From assembly GCA_032871835.1 (NCBI GenBank), contig CM065299.1, positions 94,905,152 through 94,969,151 on the forward strand: DNA of 64,000 nt. The letters run 5' to 3'. The notes under the pieces are model-generated. The model was given only the letters and a program-made list of their open reading frames with translations, did not search any database and was not told the origin of the DNA. This DNA is from Dipteronia dyeriana. Lineage: Eukaryota > Streptophyta > Magnoliopsida > Sapindales > Sapindaceae. The position numbers and the translations under genes were made by a program. Each line of letters begins with the position of its first letter. Positions within the stretch are counted from its first letter, which is position 1. This document shows, in pieces, positions 36,028-47,601 of the stretch.

Positions 36028-36570
36028 TCAGATTTCTAAAATTTCCAAATGCTTAGGTTCAGCTGTACTCGGTTTAAGGAGGTGTGCAACTGGAATAGTC
36101 TTTGGTCTGATTGAGGTTGTTGCTGACGCTAATTTAGACAATGCGTCAGCCTTTTCATTTTCTTCCATAGGGATTTGAGCGATCTTGTATTCTTTAAATT
36201 TTTGAAGAAGCTGTTTCGCGATGTCACGGTAGGCTATTATACCTTCGTCTTTGGCCTGGTACTCGTCTATAACCTGGTTGACAACTACCTGTGAATAGCT
36301 GAATATCTCAACTTCATCTGCCCCGAGAGTTATGCAGACTCTGATTTCAGCTAACAATGCCTCGTACTCGGCTTGATTATTGGTTGCTTTAAAATCAAAT
36401 CTCATGGCACATTCAACATCATCTACTTCTGGGGTGCGAACTACAATCCCTGCCCCGCTGCCATGAGTATTTGAAGAGCCATCAACATACAGTTTCCATG
36501 GGAAATTCTTTTCCAAGAGTCCTTTTTCTTCCAGATTTGGTTCTGTGAATTCGGCTATGAAGTCTACCAC
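36028..36570 (-). pseudogene. additional RNase H (aRNH) domain of the Tat element
   Basis: A clear second RNase H: KLYVDGSSNTHGSGAGIV, then NNQAEYEALLAEIR, then ENEKADALSKLAS. In the third acidic site the usual S-D-S-Q reads S-Y-S-Q (FSYSQVVVNQV), so a catalytic aspartate is lost. Its place between the first RNase H and integrase defines the Tat lineage. The single frame is about 180 codons long. Confidence 0.9.
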
Positions 36571-36616
36571 AGCTTGTCCTTTGAGGGAGGTTCTGGGGAT
36601 ATAATGAATATCGAAT

Positions 36617-37197
36617 TCACTTAGCTCGATTGCCCATTTGGTAAGTCTTCCTGATATTTCTGGTTTTTGTAAAATTTATCTTAATGAGCAATTGGTGAGA
36701 ACTTGGATTGTATGGGCCTGAAAATATGGTCTCAGTTTTTTTGCTGCTGAAACCAATGTTAAGGCCATCTTCTCTACCTGTGATTACCTGGTCTCGGCCG
36801 GTACGAGTGCCTTGCTGGTATAATACAATGGTTTCTACACTCCATCTTCTGTTCTGACTAAGACTGAACTTGCTGCAAGCTCGGTTATTGACAGATACAG
36901 CTGAAGTATTTCCCCTTTTTACGGTTTTGAGAGAACGGGAGCTTGCCCCAAGTACTCTTTTATTTTTAAGAATGCCTGCTCGCACTCTTTATTCCACTCG
37001 AGTCCTTTCCCTTTTTTGATTATCTTGAAGAAAGGTGTGCACCTGTCTGTAGCCCTTGAGATGAATCTTCCCAAGGAGGCTAAACACCCTGTTAAGCGTT
37101 GTACCTCTTTTAATGTTTTGGGTGAGGTAATTTCTTGCAAAGCCTGGATCTTCTCGGGATTAACTCCGATTCCTCTTTGATGGACTTGAAAAACCAA
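36617..37197 (-). pseudogene. RT connection and first RNase H of the Tat element, broken
   Basis: The block 37197-36919 starts in the RT thumb/connection (GIGVNPEKIQALQEI, then LTGCLASLGRFISRATDR and WNKECEQAFLKIKEYL). The following RNase H region (36985-36617) is only readable by changing frame, so one or more frameshifts are present near 36920-36990. Confidence 0.8.
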
Positions 37198-37206
37198 GAA
37201 TCTCCC

Positions 37207-38145
37207 CTAATGGACTCCGAATAAACATTTGTTCTGGTTTAATTTCATCTGGTATCTTCTTTGAACATCAAATGTCTCTCGGAGGTCCCGGGCATGCTCA
37301 TCTGCCGAGACTCTTTTAGTCAACATGTCGTCAATGTACACTTCCATTTTCCTTCCTATTTGCCGAGTGAAAATTTTGTTGACCAACCTTTGATACGTAG
37401 CACCTGTATTTTTTAAACCGAAGGGCATTACTGTGTAGCAATATAAACCCTGATCCGTTGTGAAAGCTGTTTTTTCTTCATCCGCTTTGTTCATCCGGAT
37501 CTGATTGTATCCCGAGTAAGCGTCCATGAAGCTGAGCAAATCGTGACCTGCTGTGGCATCCACCAGCTGGTCTATCCTTGGAAGTGGGAAGCTATCCTTT
37601 GGACATGCCTTGTTTAGATCCGTGAAATCTACGCACATCCTCCATTGTCCATTTTTCTTCTGGACGAGGACGAGGACTACGTTGACGACCCACTGAGGGT
37701 AGCTAACTTCTCTTATTGATCCAGTTTCCAGTAGCTTTTCCACCTCTTGTTTGATTGCTTGACTTCTTTCAGGATTGAACGATCTTCTCTTTTGTATAAC
37801 CGGTTTTGCATTCGGGCTAACTGCGAGGTGGTGGGATATTACTCGGCCATCTATTCCGATCATATCTTCGTGACTCTAAGCGAATACATCTTTGTACTCT
37901 CTAAGCAGATTGGTTAAGTCTTGCTTGACTTTTCCATCCAAGTTGGCCCCGATCCTGATTTTCTTGTCCGGTTTGTCTTCTTCAAATACTATTTCAACAA
38001 ATTCTGTTTTGTATTCATTCGAGACCTCCCTTGGATCCAGTTCGAATGACAAGGATTCTTCACACTGATTTGGCTGCATTATGGTGCACACTTGTTCAGC
38101 ATCATGCTTGTCTCTGTATCTTGACAGGTTTGCTCTTCGGGCCAT
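37207..38145 (-). pseudogene. reverse transcriptase of the Tat element, broken
   Basis: The upstream linker (38145-37876) ends in LLREYKDVFA, where the usual next tryptophan codon is a TAG. The RT frame resumes and contains QKKNGQWRMCVDFTDLNKAC, FPLPRIDQLVDATAG, MDAYSGYNQI, VMPFGLKNTGATYQR and the YIDDM active site at about 37335. It stops at 37207 beside FGVH. The active-site aspartates are intact, but the stops on both sides prevent a polyprotein. Confidence 0.92.
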
Positions 38146-38234
38146 CTCTTGAGATCCCTTGACTATCCCAACCCTTTATTCTGTTAGGAACTTGATCATT
38201 AATGCATAAGTGGCCGTCACGGCTCTTGTTTTGT

Positions 38235-38580
38235 TCAGGAATGGCCTCCCAATAATGCATTGTACGGCCAATTATCCAAGTCAACTACTACGAAGTCGAG
38301 CAGGACAGTCCTCTGGCATGGTGCCATTCCGATCTTCACGGGTAGTTTTACCGTCCCGAGTGACCTGACCTCTATCCCCCCAAACCCTCTTAATGGAGTA
38401 TGGAAAGGCTGTAAATCTTTTCGGTCTAGTCTTAGCTGGTCGTACACGGCCACGCTTAGGATGTTTGCTGTACTCCCATTATCTATTAAAATTCTCCAGA
38501 CTTCCCTATGGCCAATCCGGGCACTTATAACCAAAGCGTCATTAGGTCGAACATCGAGGCCATGGGAATCTGCCTCTTAA
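38235..38580 (-). pseudogene. retropepsin-like protease of the Tat element
   Basis: LIDNGSTANILSVAVYDQL is the catalytic Asp loop of the Ty3/gypsy protease, and YNALLGGHS is the terminal flap/helix motif (usually a G-R). It would cleave the polyprotein. The frame breaks on either side. Confidence 0.85.
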
Positions 38581-38806
38581 AGACTATTGGGTCCCATCCT
38601 TCCTTTACCCTTTTCGGGTCTGGCTCAACCGAGTTTACGTCGAAGTTATTCCTTGCTTCTATTGCTTCTCTGATTTCCTGAGTTCGTTCTCGGTTGCTTT
38701 TCCTAGTAGAGGGTCCTCCGAAAATTGTATGTATTACTTGATTGGCTTCGGGGCTGGTTCTTTGATTTTGACTCGGGTTATAATCAACCTTGACTTCTTT
38801 CTTAGT

Positions 38807-40449
38807 TTATGATCTCTTATCTTTTTTCAAGATTACATCCAGCAGGTGCCCTTCCCGAATAAGAGTCTCTATGTAATCTCTGAGTTGAAAACACTTTGAA
38901 GTCTCATGCCCGGTTTCTTTGTGAAACCTGCAATACTTGGTTGTATCTCTCCGGACGAACTGTGATTGTCGCCGCGGATCTTGCACCATATTCTTCTCTT
39001 CCATGATGGCTAAAATTTCTTCTTGTTTTTTCCGAAGAGGGGTGTAATTGGTATATCTGCCTCGGTATTTCTCTGTGGATAGTTCGGTGTTGAGCCTATT
39101 ACCCCCATCCTTGTTTTTCTCCTTACCATTCCCTTTCCGTTTTTCCTTTTGATTCTGCCCATTGGATTCAATATTCTTCTGTTCGGGCTTTCCTCCATGC
39201 ATATAGCTTCCTCCTGTAGCTAACTCTTCCTCCTCGGCCAGAGCGTATCCTCCTGCCATATCCATCATGTCAGCATACTTAGTCAGCCGTGCTCTTCTCA
39301 AATCAAATGACAGTCATCCATTCTGCAAGTTATTGGTGAAGGCAACAATAATTGCTTCATCATTAGCACTGCCAATTTCTAATACTGCTTGGCCGAATCG
39401 GCCCAAGTACTTTTTAATGACACGTCATTCCCTTGCTTTAATTGATAGAGGTAGGCCACCGACTTCTTCCTGTGAACATTGCTCAGAAATTGCCTTGAGA
39501 AGCGCCTGCTCAGTTCGCTGAAATTTCCGATGCTCGCCGGGGGTAGTCTTCCTAACCATCTTAACCTTGTGTCCCCCAGTGTTTACGGAAAGTTGAGACA
39601 CAATAGGGGGTCACTGCGGGCATATTGAGCCATGGCACTTTTATAGCGTCTAACGTGCTCCTTTGGATCTGTATCTTTTTTGAATTGCTCCACATGCAGC
39701 ATCCTGAATCTTTCTGGGAAAGGGGTCCGCAAAATTTCCTTGGTGAATGGACTGTCAGAGTCATCGTCAGATAGATCGTTACAACCATAACTTCTGACCA
39801 GTGCCTCCATCTGTCGCCTGTTATTCTCAACTTCTCGAGTTAGGCTCTGGATCGTGACATCTCTGTCCCCCATCGGACTTCCCCGACCGTTAAACCGTTG
39901 GGTTATCGTCATTCTTTCCTCAGACTCTTCATTCTGATGCCGGTCATCTCATGTGACTCCATGATGACGTTTGCGATGGTGTTAATCACTGTCTTCTGAT
40001 GATGACCGACCTCTGCGCCGGTCGTATTTACTATGTCTGGCACGTACTGTTTGATTGTGGTCCAGCCTCTGGTGATGTTCCTCTTCAAGTGTTTTCTGTC
40101 CAGCCAGGTTGATTGGGGAAGAGTTCCTTATGGTTTCTGGCATAGTTATTCCTGGCCCAACCACAATCGAATGGAGCCTTGCGGGTGGAGGATTGGGAGT
40201 ATGTGCTCCTGCAGCCAGTAGATCAATCCCTTCCCTTGCTGCGTCCGTCACCAATTGATGCAAGGCCTTTTGGAAACGCATCGTAAGATCTCTGCTGGTT
40301 GGAGGAACTTGTTGGATCCCCGTCAGGTGAGCAGGCTGGTTTTCTATGTTTGCTGCAGGATCTTGTGACGTATTGCCAACATTGAAATCTTCTGGTGATA
40401 TTTGGCCATTCCCTGAACTACTTCTGCTTCCTGCCATGGCTTTTAACAA
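38807..40449 (-). pseudogene. gag of the Tat element, broken
   Basis: It starts at an ATG at 40449 (MLKAMAGSRSSSGNGQ) a few bases after the leader. The first block is hydrophilic and Arg/Ser-rich (to 39982, ending in a stop). The capsid core follows in another frame (39912-39583, with FTKEILRTPFPERFRM and TDPKEHVRRYKSAM). After more breaks, the last block (39301-38807) has a Lys-rich part and the Tat-type zinc knuckle YCRFHKETGHETSKC followed by LRDYIETLIREGHL. Gag forms the particle and binds RNA. Confidence 0.9.
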
Positions 40450-40457
40450 GTTCAGAG

Positions 40458-40483
40458 GTTCAAGCCCCTCCTTCTAGCGCCAA
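40458..40483 (-). promoter_or_regulatory. probable primer-binding site of the Tat element
   Basis: TGGCGCTAGAAGGAGG follows the 5' LTR on the minus strand after two bases and ends in GGGGCTTGAACC. The TGG start marks the CCA end of a tRNA. I could not assign the tRNA. Confidence 0.6.
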
Positions 40484-40484
40484 T

Positions 40485-41360
40485 TGTTGACGTCGATTTC
40501 TGGATTACGTCAGAAAAGCCAACAAGGATTGGATTTCGGCTATTAATTCAAAGAGAAAGAGATTCAGAGAGAGTAACGAAGAAAAAAGTTTTACGTGGCA
40601 AAACTCTGATGATCGGAGAAACGTCCACAGTTGGTTGAAGGATCAACCAACCCAAAATCCACTATGAAAATATGATGTTTACAAGCTCTCGATCTCTCTT
40701 TTTTCTTTCTGTATTTGCTATGATTACTGTATGCTATATTGCCTATATCTTTTGGAGCCAAATTATGGGTCTATTTATATGCTTATAGAACCCTAATCTG
40801 CTTTGTACAAGTAATATAAGATCTTTGTATTTAATTGTGATTCGGTTACTTGCTTGAGGTTGATTTGTCTTCTTTCCTGTTTCGGAGTCTCTTATGGAAA
40901 TCGAGTGGGATTCTAGTAGTGTAGTTCAATTTGAACTTGTTTCCTTATAAGAATGTAGTATTCGTAAAGAAATCAAGTTATTTCCTGATTGGGGACTCTT
41001 ATAACTTAATGTTCCATTTTATTTGGGATTCCTTCCTGATGGATATCTTCACGTATTTAATGACTTAATCCGTGTGAAATAAGCACCAAGTTCTTACTCG
41101 AGTCGTATTTATTCTCGAGTAAGAGTAATACCTGATGGTTCCGAGTAGCATCGTTTGAGCCCGAGTGGAAGCGTTGTTTAACCAGTCCCGAGTGTTGTTA
41201 ACTGATCCTGAGTAGGTTTCATATTATATATGCTTACTCGGGCTTTTCTTCTCTCTAATGGTGCCTCGTAGGATATTTTGAGTGCCAATTTGGGCGTCCA
41301 CCTGGCTATTTTCTCCTTCCTGTCAATGACGTGTATGCTTGGTAAAATTCACATACGACA
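40485..41360 (-). repeat. 5' LTR of the Tat element
   Basis: 876 bp with TG...CA ends. A minus-strand ATATAAATAG at 40780-40771 is the likely LTR TATA box, with CAAG-rich leader sequence downstream. Confidence 0.94.
40771..40780 (-). promoter_or_regulatory. TATA box in the 5' LTR
   Basis: ATATAAATAG on the minus strand, conserved in the other LTR copies (for example near 28213-28222 and 29332-29341). Confidence 0.6.
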
Positions 41361-41485
41361 TATATATAGTAATATATATTATAATATTATATATATATAT
41401 ATTATTATATATATATATATATACATTAAATATATTATAATTTTACATGAATGCTTTTAGTTTTAGTTAGAAATAAATTAATTTG

Positions 41486-41538
<53 letters not shown>

Positions 41539-41840
41539 AGAGGGGTACTTTGGTAATTTAAAAATCTTGTCCCGTCTTGTCCTAAATATATTAAACGCAT
41601 AACAGTACAATTAATAGTTTTAAAAAATGATTTTTTTTATATAAAAAAAGTGAAAAACAAAATGAAAAACAAAAACAAAACCAAAAAACAAGTATTTTGT
41701 GTTTTTTAAATCTTTCACTTTTAACACTGATTTTGTTTTTCATTTTTGTTCTTTCGAAAATAAAATGAAAAACGGTTAATGAATGCGTTTTTAAAAAATA
41801 AAAACGAAAACGAACTGAAAAACAACTGCAGGACGGGGTC

Positions 41841-43179
41841 TAATTGTCTCTTTTTTTTTCTTCTCCCCTATTTTTTAAGTACAACTATAATAGTCTTATA
41901 ATCATTCTCTGGTGGGAATTTTGAAGTTAAGACCTTAAAAACGAATGTAATTTGAGTGGCGATATGCCGATATTTATACCCGTATGAAATTGTATGTACA
42001 TCCCAACTAATTATATTTTCTGAAATTCTAGTGTTACCCTTAAATAAAATCTTTAAAATATAAAGGTAATTATATTTCATACATGGAATAAATACACTAT
42101 TTAATATTTTGAATATTTTAACAAATATCATAATTAGTTAAATGATAATAATAATAATAATAATTTTTATCAATGAAGATTTAAATATTTATTTTTAAAA
42201 GTATAAAAAGATTAAGAAGAGAAAACAGTGAATTTAATATTAAAAAAAAAACTAATCTTCTCTTTAAATTTGAATATAGGATGGACTTTGTATAAACACC
42301 CTTTAGTCATGTTGATCGCCCTGGCACACCATTATTTCCTTCTATTTACGGATTCCAGCAACAAAGATGTTAAAGAACAATACAAGCACTATAATCAGGT
42401 ATACCAATATCATCCCCACAGTCCATAGCCATAGAAGAATATATACAGTGATCAGTGATCTGTCCGGTAAGATCTTGTTCATTTTTACTTGAATTTTATT
42501 AAGGTTCAGCCAAAATTTAAAGGAAAAAAAAAGGTGGAGAATGATGCTGGATCAGGAGGTTTTGGGATCCTAAGTAACTATTATATTAAAAAAAAATCCA
42601 TGCCGAATCTTGGAGATACATTTTCCATACTTTTATTTTCATTTTTATCTTAATTATTTTATAACTTATTAAATTAGTATTATTTTTTTCAAAAATTAAA
42701 AGAAGGGCATATTTGTAATATATGGGGTGTGTTTACAAAATAAAACAAGAGAGCTTCTCCCTACGATCCACAAATTTTCTATTTACATACCAATATTTTT
42801 TTTCCTTAATGACAGTTTTAACTTGGCTTAAAATTACTAAATAAGACAAAAAAATTATAAAGACACTCCAAACTAATTTAAAAAAGAAATTCTATTTCAT
42901 AAATCATTAGATTAAATATCAGATATTAAACATTCTCTCATAATTAATCTCTCTCCATTTTTCAAAAATAAAAATAAAAAATCATATCTCTTTTTCGATA
43001 AATCTCTGATTAATAATTAAAGAAAAAAAAACCTGATGAATATTTTAGATTTTTACTAACAATAATATATATATTAAAAGTCAATAAAAATACTTTAAAA
43101 AAAAAGATATATGAAAACTTGATTTGTTACAACTAGATTCCATTAAACTCATAATTTCTAAGACTAATTAAAAAAATAA
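41841..43179. other. non-genic stretch
   Basis: Only A+T-rich DNA; the frames at 41868-42131 and 42228-42428 have no domain features. Confidence 0.6.
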
Positions 43180-44070
43180 GGTCTCATCCTGCAGCTGTTT
43201 TTCAGTCCGTTTTCGTTTTTATTTTTTCAAAAACGCGTTCGTTAACCGTTTTTTATTTTATTATAAAAAAAAATGAAAAACAAAATCAGTGTTAAAAGTG
43301 AAAGATTTGAAAAACACAAGATACTTGTTTTTTGTTTTGTTTTTATTTTTCATTTTGTTTTTCACTTTTTTTTTTATAAAAAAAATATATTTTTTAAACT
43401 ATTAATTGTGTTGTTATGCGTTTGATATTGTTAGGACAAGACGGGACAAGATTTTCAAATGACTAAAGTGCCCCTCTTATATATATATTATAATATAAAA
43501 CATATAATATTATAGAATATTATATATAAAATATATAATATTATATATGTAATAATATATATATATAACGTTATTATATATTATATATATTTATATAGGA
43601 TATAATGTAATATATTATGTATTATTATATATTTTTAATATATATAATATTATAATATATTATTATAATATATATATAAATAATTATAATATATATATTA
43701 ATATAATATATATAATTTAAGAGTTTAGTTTTGATTAATTCATTTTTTGATATGTTTTTTCGAATTAATTTTTGATGTGTTACTTTTGTTTAATTTAAAA
43801 TTTACAATACAAAAATTATATTGATTAATTATGTAATCAATTTGTTTATATTTGTAATAATATTAAACAAAATGCCAAAATTGATATTTCAATTTTTGAT
43901 AGTTTTCGGTTAACCTACCAGACGTATTTTTTATGTTTTCATTTGTAAAATATATTTTTCAGTATATACTACCAGACGCGTTTTCAGAATTCAAAATTGG
44001 AATCAAAAACACTGTTTTCATTTTTTTTTCCCAAAAAACAGCAACTGAAAAACGCTTACAGGACGAGCCC
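43180..44070. mobile_element. MITE, same inverted-repeat family, full length (copy D)
   Basis: 891 bp. It begins GGTCTCATCCTGCAGCTG after TAA (43177-43179) and ends CTTACAGGACGAGCCC followed by GAA, which would be a one-base change from TAA. It is in the same orientation as copy A, with which it shares long blocks. Confidence 0.8.
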
Positions 44071-46281
44071 GAATGTTCTCTAATTCTCGAGGCAATCACA
44101 TAACTATAAAAGTAACATAAGGCATTTTTATATTTCGATTATTCCTTTTTAATAAACTGAGTACTTGTTTTTTGAGTTTTTTTTTTTAATATATACATAT
44201 ATGTCGTTCCTAAAAATCAAGTTTATTCGTAAGTTTTTTTTTTTTTTTTTTTAACTGTTAGTCTTGCTTGAGAATGAATGAAGATAGAAATTTAGAGACA
44301 TGCATTAGAAGAGAGAGAGAGTTTAATATGGTAATTAAAAATTTATGACTGAGTGTTTAATATGTAATATTTAATCTAATGATTTAGAAAGAATATTTTT
44401 TTAATATATTTTTTTTAATTCCTCTCAGATGACTCCAAAGACTAGATAGTTCGTCATAACTTTTATTAAAGTTAAATAGAGTGTCTTTAGAAATTTATTT
44501 TTTAAAATACAGTATCTTTATAATAGGAATGTGAAAAGATAAAAGGGTAATCCTGGATTAAAAGAAAGTGTCTTTATATTTATTTTTAAATTTAAAATTT
44601 GATAATTGAGTGTCTTTTAAAAAAGATGTAAAAAGAAAAAAAAAATGAATTGTTAACGGGATGTAGCATAAAGATTTTTTGGGATGTAAATACCGCCGCT
44701 CTTTAATTTTGAAGTTTCTTGCTCTCTCAAGTGTCAACAGTAGAGATGACCAATGGTAATGGGGATGGTGTAGTTTTGGGGGGAGGTCCCCCATCCCCAT
44801 TTCCCCTCGGTCCCCGGTTTCTTCATTCCCCTATTTTCCTTGTATTATTAAAAATTACATATTAAATATGTATATATAGATAGTAAAATAGAAATGATAA
44901 AAATGAATATATAATAATATATTATTTGGGAGAAATGGGGATGGAGCACCTTATCCCCATCCCCATTCTAATGTGTTCATAGTTTTACAAGTAAAAACCT
45001 GGTATGATTTGGGCCGGACTCGAATTTTCCAGAATAAGTCCATAATCCATTGACCCAATAAAATGCAAACCACATCCTTTAATTGTCGGGGTCCATTTAG
45101 TGACATCCCCCGACCTTTCTTCATAAATAAGACAAGGGCATTGATGGATTAATCATTATCAAGTGTATGAACATTCAACACTCTTGACTTGTTATCACTT
45201 ATCATGACATATGAATCATCATTTTGATATTTTTAAGGAACTATAAACACAAATATCTCCTCCTCTTCCAAAAGCCACATCAGCAAAAAAGAATAGAAGA
45301 TAGAATTTTGTTGCAATTCTCCGTAATGGACAGATTCCATGAATATGACTGCGATTCAATCTCCTCTTTCCTTCCCTTCTTCTCGATCACTTGACACACA
45401 AACACATAATAATTGACCGACAAGGTCAACCCCATTATTCCACTAGCTTATCGCCATCTTGCTCTCTCCAAACTCTGCGCTGGACATCCGATTTTGCTAA
45501 TGTGGCACCACCCACTACCTTCTCAAACCAACTGTCCTTTTCATTATCTCATCACCATTAACTTTCTTTTTTAACTTTAATCTCAATATTACCCTTTCCT
45601 TGCCACTCTTATATTGTTAATTGGTCCATTATTTCTCTATACATACCCGTACGTAAAATATGCTTCAATCCTGATCGCTAATCATAACCTCCTCCGCGCG
45701 CCTAATACAAATAAAAATCCATAAGTCTCTCTCAAACACTGTCTTTGTCACCCTAATAATATTTCTCTTCCATGCCAATAAGTCTTGTGTTTATACTTTA
45801 TATATATTCTTTCCATTTTGTTAGATTTATTTGACGTATGTTATTCAATCTCCACCGTCTAAATTTTGTGATCTAGATTCAAAAAATTAGACCAGGTCTT
45901 CCATGCAAATAATGTTGCGTCTCTTAATCTTTATTTAATGTTGTGGGGTTGCCTAAATGTTGGTCTCTGAGTGGCTGTGGAGTATAATATCAAACATATT
46001 ATAAAGCTTCTCCCAATATGAATTCAACACCATTTGTAAAAACACTTTATTTTTTATTATTATTATATATTTTTCGATATATGAGATAAGATTAAAAAAA
46101 GATAGAAGAGTGAAGAGAGAGAGAATGGAAAGCTGCAGCACCACGTGGAAGGCAGACATAGATTACCATAAAGCACAATATGACAGACATCTCTACTTCA
46201 AGAGTCTTTGTGTCCCACCAGGACGACTCTCAATGTGCTACGATATTGTACCAGATTTCGACACGTGTACTCAGCAACAAA
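44071..46281. other. non-genic stretch with a small GGGGATGG repeat
   Basis: No gene supported. At about 44735-44980 there is a 240-bp unit with inverted G-rich and C-rich ends (AATGGGGATGG and CCATCCCCATT), perhaps a very small MITE or a degenerate repeat. Confidence 0.5.
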
Positions 46282-47093
46282 GAGTTATTTTTGCTCAACG
46301 TTTCAGGGACGGTGAGCCTTAGCCCCTCCCAACGGAATGTCACGTGTTCCTGAGTTAACCCAGGGTTAATAAATATCTTTAGAAATTTCATTAAATAAAC
46401 AAAAATAGATAAAAAAACTTAAATTAATTTTTTCTAATAATTATTGAAATTAACAAATTAAAAAACAAAAAACAGAAATAAAAATCAGAAACCCTTGACG
46501 ATCTCCTCCAGCAACGATCAGGTGGTTGGATTTGAGTGTTGAATTTAATTGGTTTTTTACATTGATATTAGTTTTACTTCTACTTTTTTTCTTTTCTTTT
46601 CTTTTCAATTTTACTTTAAATCTGATATTGAATAGAGTTTCTGATGGAGAGTCGGTTTCTGGGTGGTGGTGATTTCCTCATGTCTGGGCTATGGTGCTAG
46701 TATTAGTAGTCATTGGGAGCTAGTGGGAAATGGGCTACGAGGTTTCTTGGTTTCTTCTAGAAAATGGTGGGTGATCTATAAGGTTTTTGGGTTGAATTCT
46801 AGAATGTAATCTCAAAAATCTGGTTTCAGAAAACAGGTTTTGATTATGGTGGATATATTTTGATTTCAAATACCCCGTTTTTGATCTCTGGAGTCTGGAG
46901 ATGATGGTCAGTGATTTCAAGAGACGTGGTTGTTGATCTTCTAGAATTTTTTATTTCCTTCAATAGAAAGAAGGGTAAAATAGTTGGAATAATATTTGTT
47001 AACCTCGGGTTAACTTAATGACACATGGCATTCAGTTAGGGAGTGGGGTAATAATGCTGACCATCCTCGAAGGCGGTTGGTAAAAATGAACTC
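46282..47093. mobile_element. TIR element (MITE-like) with about 100-bp inverted ends
   Basis: The left end GAGTTATTTTTGCTCAACG ... GGACGGTGAGC ... GAGTTAACCCAGGGTTAA matches the reverse complement of the right end GAGTTCATTTTTACCAACC ... GGATGGTCAGC ... AAGTTAACCCGAGGTTAA. The inside has no transposase and no gene that I recognise. The target duplication was not resolved, so the superfamily is open. Confidence 0.7.
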
Positions 47094-47601
47094 AATAATA
47101 AAAACAATCTTGGTACGCAGAACCAAGCATTACTTGACACGTCAAGAAGTACTACCTAAAGCTCTAAAGAAAAAGACGACGTAATGGGGTACCGAGTTTT
47201 GACCAAAGGCAGGTGGCAGCTTATCATTGGGTGACGTGTTACGGGTGATAGATCCTTGTCGCCGGGGCAAAATCATTTTTTAAGCTGAAAATATAGATTT
47301 CTCATTTCTGGATTCTGGATTTCATCTTCCCTATTTATCTAATATTTTATTTATTTTTTAAAAATAAACCATTTTGTAATTTGGATGTATCGCGGAGACT
47401 GTTGGCTGTGGACAATGACTGAACCTAGCGAGTGCCATGGCTGGAGCCTAGCCGGTGAGTGGGTGAGCCAAGGCTCTTGCATAAAATTCAGCATATTTAG
47501 GCTTGTCAAGGACCCTTATGACTGTGATTTACCATCTGTTGATCCTGATTGGTGGATTCACTGCACTGCTTTTCATGCCGTCACCATTCAATTAATTTCA
47601 T

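Larger units (their letters stand above)
29044..41360 (-). mobile_element. Ty3/gypsy LTR retrotransposon, Tat lineage, 12.3 kb, decayed
   Basis: Two LTRs (29044-29921 and 40485-41360) and matching TATAT flanks (29039-29043 and 41361-41365) bound one insertion. Minus-strand order is gag, protease, RT, RNase H, an additional RNase H, integrase; RNase H duplication before integrase marks the Tat lineage (Ogre, Retand, Grande and relatives). Between integrase and the 3' LTR lie a 91-bp tandem array and a long plus-strand coding remnant, also typical of the group. Many stops and frameshifts mean it cannot be autonomous now. It landed in the TA-rich heart of MITE copy C. Confidence 0.93.
26741..41840. 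mobile_element. MITE, same family, split by two gypsy insertions (copy C)
   Basis: It starts immediately after the TTA that ends copy B with GGGTCCGTTATGTAAGCG. The left arm and the TA-rich core run to 27454, and pieces of the core reappear at 28785-29043 and 41361-41525. The right arm then runs to GCAGGACGGGGTC at 41840. Removing the two retroelements leaves an element comparable in size to copies A and D. The flank after the right end is TAA rather than TTA. Confidence 0.8.

Noticed and set aside
40450..40484. GGTTCAAGCCCC...GCGCCA beside the LTR looking like the 3' half of a tRNA gene
   Set aside because: It is the complement of the retrotransposon primer-binding region, present beside a second LTR copy as well; no other tRNA parts.
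46110..46322. 70-codon plus-strand frame rich in C, Y and R
   Set aside because: It overlaps the inverted end of a TIR element and has no family resemblance.
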